Positions 9,686 through 11,528 of a stretch of 11,528 nucleotides of DNA are shown here, piece after piece (within the stretch, counting starts at the first letter, position 1; each line of letters begins with the position of its first letter). The stretch comes from CAZRGV01 sp964599655 (GTDB taxonomy: Bacteria; Planctomycetota; Planctomycetia; Isosphaerales; Isosphaeraceae), in contig CAZRGV010000166.1 of assembly GCA_964599655.1 (NCBI GenBank), positions 1-11,528 on the forward strand. Reading direction: 5' to 3'. The notes below the pieces were generated by a model. The model ran no database searches. It was not told the origin of the DNA and was given only the letters and a program-made list of their open reading frames with translations. Made by a program: the position numbers and the translations under genes.

Positions 9686-10331
9686 GGTCGTGCACTCCTG
9701 CGAACGAACGAGGGGGAAGAACAACGATCGGAAGAGATTCCCAAAGGCCGGGCAAGAAGGCCACGGCCGTGCCTCGCCAGAAGGGCGGGCCTTGTGTTCA
9801 TCATCATACGGGCACTCCGCGTTCGGAACAACCGGCGACCTCCGCGACGGCCAGGCCATCACATTCTTGGAATCGTAACATGAAAGACCGATTTAACCTC
9901 CATGAACGCCACGAGGCACGCCGTGGGCCGGTTCGCGCTTCGGCCGTGGGGCCCGCTCCGAACCGGGTCACGCTCCGGACAAACGATCGCATTTCTCGAT
10001 TGTTTTCTTGAGAGACGATCCCGGATTCGGAACGCGGTTTCCCGACGGTCCGCCTCGATCCGAGTTCGCGACGGTCGAGGATCGACGACGCGGAACCCCG
10101 GACGTGGAGGTCAAGAACCCCGAATCGGCCGGCACAACCGGCACGTTCGGCGCATGGACTACGATTCCTCGCGAGGACGCGGAAATCCTGGCGAACGGGC
10201 GGAGAAATCGCGACCGAGGCCGTCTCCGGCGCTTGTCCGACCGGCGGATTGCTCTTAGATTGAGAAGGATGACACATCGTCGCGCGGCCGGCGTGTCCTG
10301 GTCCTGGCCGAACGCCCTGGAGAACCGAATC
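9686..10331. other. Long divergent intergenic region, no convincing gene
   Basis: 646 bases between the DUF362 gene (minus) and the hydrolase-like gene (plus). Open frames here read as Arg/Ser/Pro-rich sequence with no domain, signal peptide or good ribosome site, so none is called. Two A/T-richer patches stand out. At 9861-9897 an extended -10-like TGTTACGAT on the minus strand (9872-9880) could belong to a promoter of the DUF362 gene, but no good -35 is seen. At 9980-10020 a weak inverted structure (GATCG...CGATC at 9985-10020, with TCTC...GAGA inside) surrounds a T-rich core. CCGGCAC is repeated twice with a 2-base spacer near 10129-10144. Nothing else could be assigned. Confidence 0.5.
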
Positions 10332-11528
10332 ATGCGAAACAGGCGACGGCAATGGACGTGGCTGGTTCTGGGCCTGACCGCCCTGGGGACGATCGGATTG
10401 GCCGCGGCTCAGCCGCAGGCCCCCGACGCGAAGGACCAAGCCAAGGCGAAGGAGAAACCCCAGGCCGGCGCGAACGGGAAGGAACCGCAAAAGCCGGGCG
10501 GTCTGCTCGCTCCGGGCGGTCCGCCTCCCAAGGGGGGTCGCGTCAACGCCGCCGATCCCCTGAAAAAGCGGCGGCGAGGACAGGCCCAAGGACCAGCCCA
10601 GGCGCCCGGCGCGGGCGCGGGCGCGGCCCAGGCCCAGCCGCAGGGCGACCCGAAATGGCCGTTCCACTACACGCTCAAATTCGCGGGGGCCGATGGAAGC
10701 CCGCTGGCCGCGTCGTACTATCCGGCCAAGACGCCGTTCAACGCGCCGGTCGTGTTGCTGATTCACGAGACCGGCCAGGGCCGATCGGGCAAGGATTTCG
10801 AAGACCCGATTGACGAGCTGAAGCAGAAGGGGTTCGCCCAGCACCTGCAAGAGCAGGGTTACGCCGTGCTGGTGCTCGACCTTCGAGGCCACGGCAACAA
10901 CGACCGGCACACGATCGAGCAGAAGGAGTGGCAGGGGATGGTCGCCGACCTCCAGGCCGCCTATCTGTTCCTGGTCGACCGGAACAACCGGGGCGAGGTG
11001 AACCTTGGGAAGTTCGGCGTTATCGCGCTGGGAGACGCGGCGAACCTGGCCGTCGCCTGGGCCGCCAGTCCGACCGGCGCGGTCTCGAACGAAGGGCGGA
11101 TCAGCGACCTGGGGGCGATGGTCCTGGTCTCGCCGGTCGCCGACGCGAAGGGGATTCAACTCGCCAGGCTCTTGCCCCAGCTCGCGCCGAGGTTGCCGAT
11201 TCTGATCGTCACGGGCGACCGCGACCAGTCGTCGGTCGACGCGGTGCGCGCCGCCCAGCCGATCATCGAGCGGCACCGGCTGAGCCGGACCACGTACTAC
11301 GACACCTCGTTGCACGGCTTCAAGCTGCTGAAGTTCTTTCCCAAGGTGCCCACCGCCATCGAAAAGTTCCTCGACGATCCGGTCAAGTTCCGGAACAAGG
11401 AGTGGGAGCCCCGCTACCTGCTGACTCCGATCGCCTACTCCAACGTGCAGCTTCTGGCCGATAGCGGCTACCTTGCCCCAGGGGCCCCGGCCGCCGCGGC
11501 CGGACAGGCCGCCGCGCAGCCCAAGGGG
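10332..11528 (+). CDS. Secreted alpha/beta-hydrolase-fold protein lacking the nucleophile serine (3' partial)
   Basis: The frame is open from the ATG to the right edge (399 codons, no stop), so the C-terminus is missing. GGAGA lies 8 bases before the ATG. A signal peptide covers about 1-26 (basic MRNRRRQW, hydrophobic core, AAA before Q27). Residues 27-108 are a low-complexity linker rich in Pro, Ala, Lys and Gln, including a Gly-Ala run at 93-98. A hydrolase fold resembling dienelactone-hydrolase-type proteins follows: VVLLIHETG (140-148), LDLRGHG (182-188), the nucleophile-elbow region GVIALGDAANLA (229-240), an acid-turn TGDRD (294-298) and SLHGF (326-330) at the histidine position. The elbow normally reads G-x-S-x-G; here it is A-L-G-D-A, with Gly234 where the catalytic Ser should be. 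Acid and His remain. The protein may therefore be a non-catalytic relative, perhaps binding a ligand or partner. The C-terminal end again becomes Ala/Pro-rich. Substrate unknown. Confidence 0.85.
   Translation, partial: MRNRRRQWTWLVLGLTALGTIGLAAAQPQAPDAKDQAKAKEKPQAGANGKEPQKPGGLLAPGGPPPKGGRVNAADPLKKRRRGQAQGPAQAPGAGAGAAQAQPQGDPKWPFHYTLKFAGADGSPLAASYYPAKTPFNAPVVLLIHETGQGRSGKDFEDPIDELKQKGFAQHLQEQGYAVLVLDLRGHGNNDRHTIEQKEWQGMVADLQAAYLFLVDRNNRGEVNLGKFGVIALGDAANLAVAWAASPTGAVSNEGRISDLGAMVLVSPVADAKGIQLARLLPQLAPRLPILIVTGDRDQSSVDAVRAAQPIIERHRLSRTTYYDTSLHGFKLLKFFPKVPTAIEKFLDDPVKFRNKEWEPRYLLTPIAYSNVQLLADSGYLAPGAPAAAAGQAAAQPKG
10608..10625 (+). repeat. Triplicated GGCGCG hexamer
   Basis: Three perfect tandem copies of GGCGCG, in frame, encode Gly-Ala three times (residues 93-98) in the linker of the hydrolase-like protein. 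A slippage-prone microsatellite; the copy number may vary between strains. Confidence 0.7.

Noticed and set aside
9686..9862. N-terminal extension of the DUF362 protein to 9862
   Set aside because: It would bury the twin-arginine signal peptide 70 residues inside. AGGAG 9 bases before the ATG at 9685 fits much better.
10139..10154. Sigma-54-like CGGCACG-N4-GCGCA upstream of the hydrolase-like gene
   Set aside because: The -24 half is good, but the -12 half has GCGCA instead of TTGCA, and the GC-rich context makes GG-N10-GC common.
10016..10331. Plus- and minus-strand frames of about 120 codons in the divergent gap
   Set aside because: Arg/Ser-rich translations without start signals, domains or signal peptides; treated as noise.
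9804..11315. Minus-strand open frame of 503 codons over the hydrolase-like gene
   Set aside because: Antisense shadow: Arg/Gly/Val-rich with no domain, while the plus-strand frame shows a signal peptide and a hydrolase fold.

Overview
The window looks like chromosomal DNA of a planctomycete, most likely an Isosphaeraceae-type member (Singulisphaera/Paludisphaera relatives). This is inferred from high GC content, a short protein opening with the planctomycete-style R-x-R-T-L-M-V-A-V-A membrane segment, a Tat-exported DUF362 protein and a secreted Pro/Ala/Lys-rich hydrolase-like protein. No RNA gene, CRISPR array, insertion sequence or phage gene was recognised.

Layout. (1) Bases 1-4915, minus strand: a heavy-metal RND efflux pair, the periplasmic adaptor (CzcB/CusB type) followed by the inner-membrane pump (CzcA type). 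The pump gene runs off the left edge and is interrupted by a 10-N assembly gap that artificially shifts its frame. (2) 4916-5477: a 562-base divergent intergenic region. It holds a possible sigma-54 promoter and several hairpins or palindromes on the adaptor side, and a possible sigma-70 promoter on the other side. (3) 5478-8286, plus strand: a compact run of UDP-glucose/GDP-mannose dehydrogenase family gene, an 84-residue membrane protein, a probable 51-residue Cys-containing protein, and a GHMP-family sugar kinase. The 51-residue frame overlaps the gene before it by 4 bases (GTGA) and stops 2 bases before the kinase ATG. (4) 8287-8458: a convergent gap with two hairpins. (5) 8459-9685, minus strand: a Tat-signal DUF362 protein. 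(6) 9686-10331: a 646-base divergent intergenic region with no convincing gene. (7) 10332 to the right edge, plus strand: a secreted alpha/beta-hydrolase-fold protein, cut by the window edge, in which the nucleophile serine is replaced by glycine.

How the genes work together. The adaptor and pump would form a tripartite metal-cation exporter with an outer-membrane channel that is not in the window. The dehydrogenase and the kinase suggest activated-sugar (uronic acid, heptose or similar) supply for surface polysaccharide, with two small proteins of unknown role between them. The DUF362 protein and the degenerate hydrolase are both predicted to be exported, but nothing in the sequence ties them to a pathway.

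The least explained points are the hidden 51-residue CxxC protein, the nucleophile-less hydrolase-like protein, and the structured leader with a sigma-54-like element upstream of the metal efflux pair. No clearly new multi-gene system can be claimed from sequence alone.
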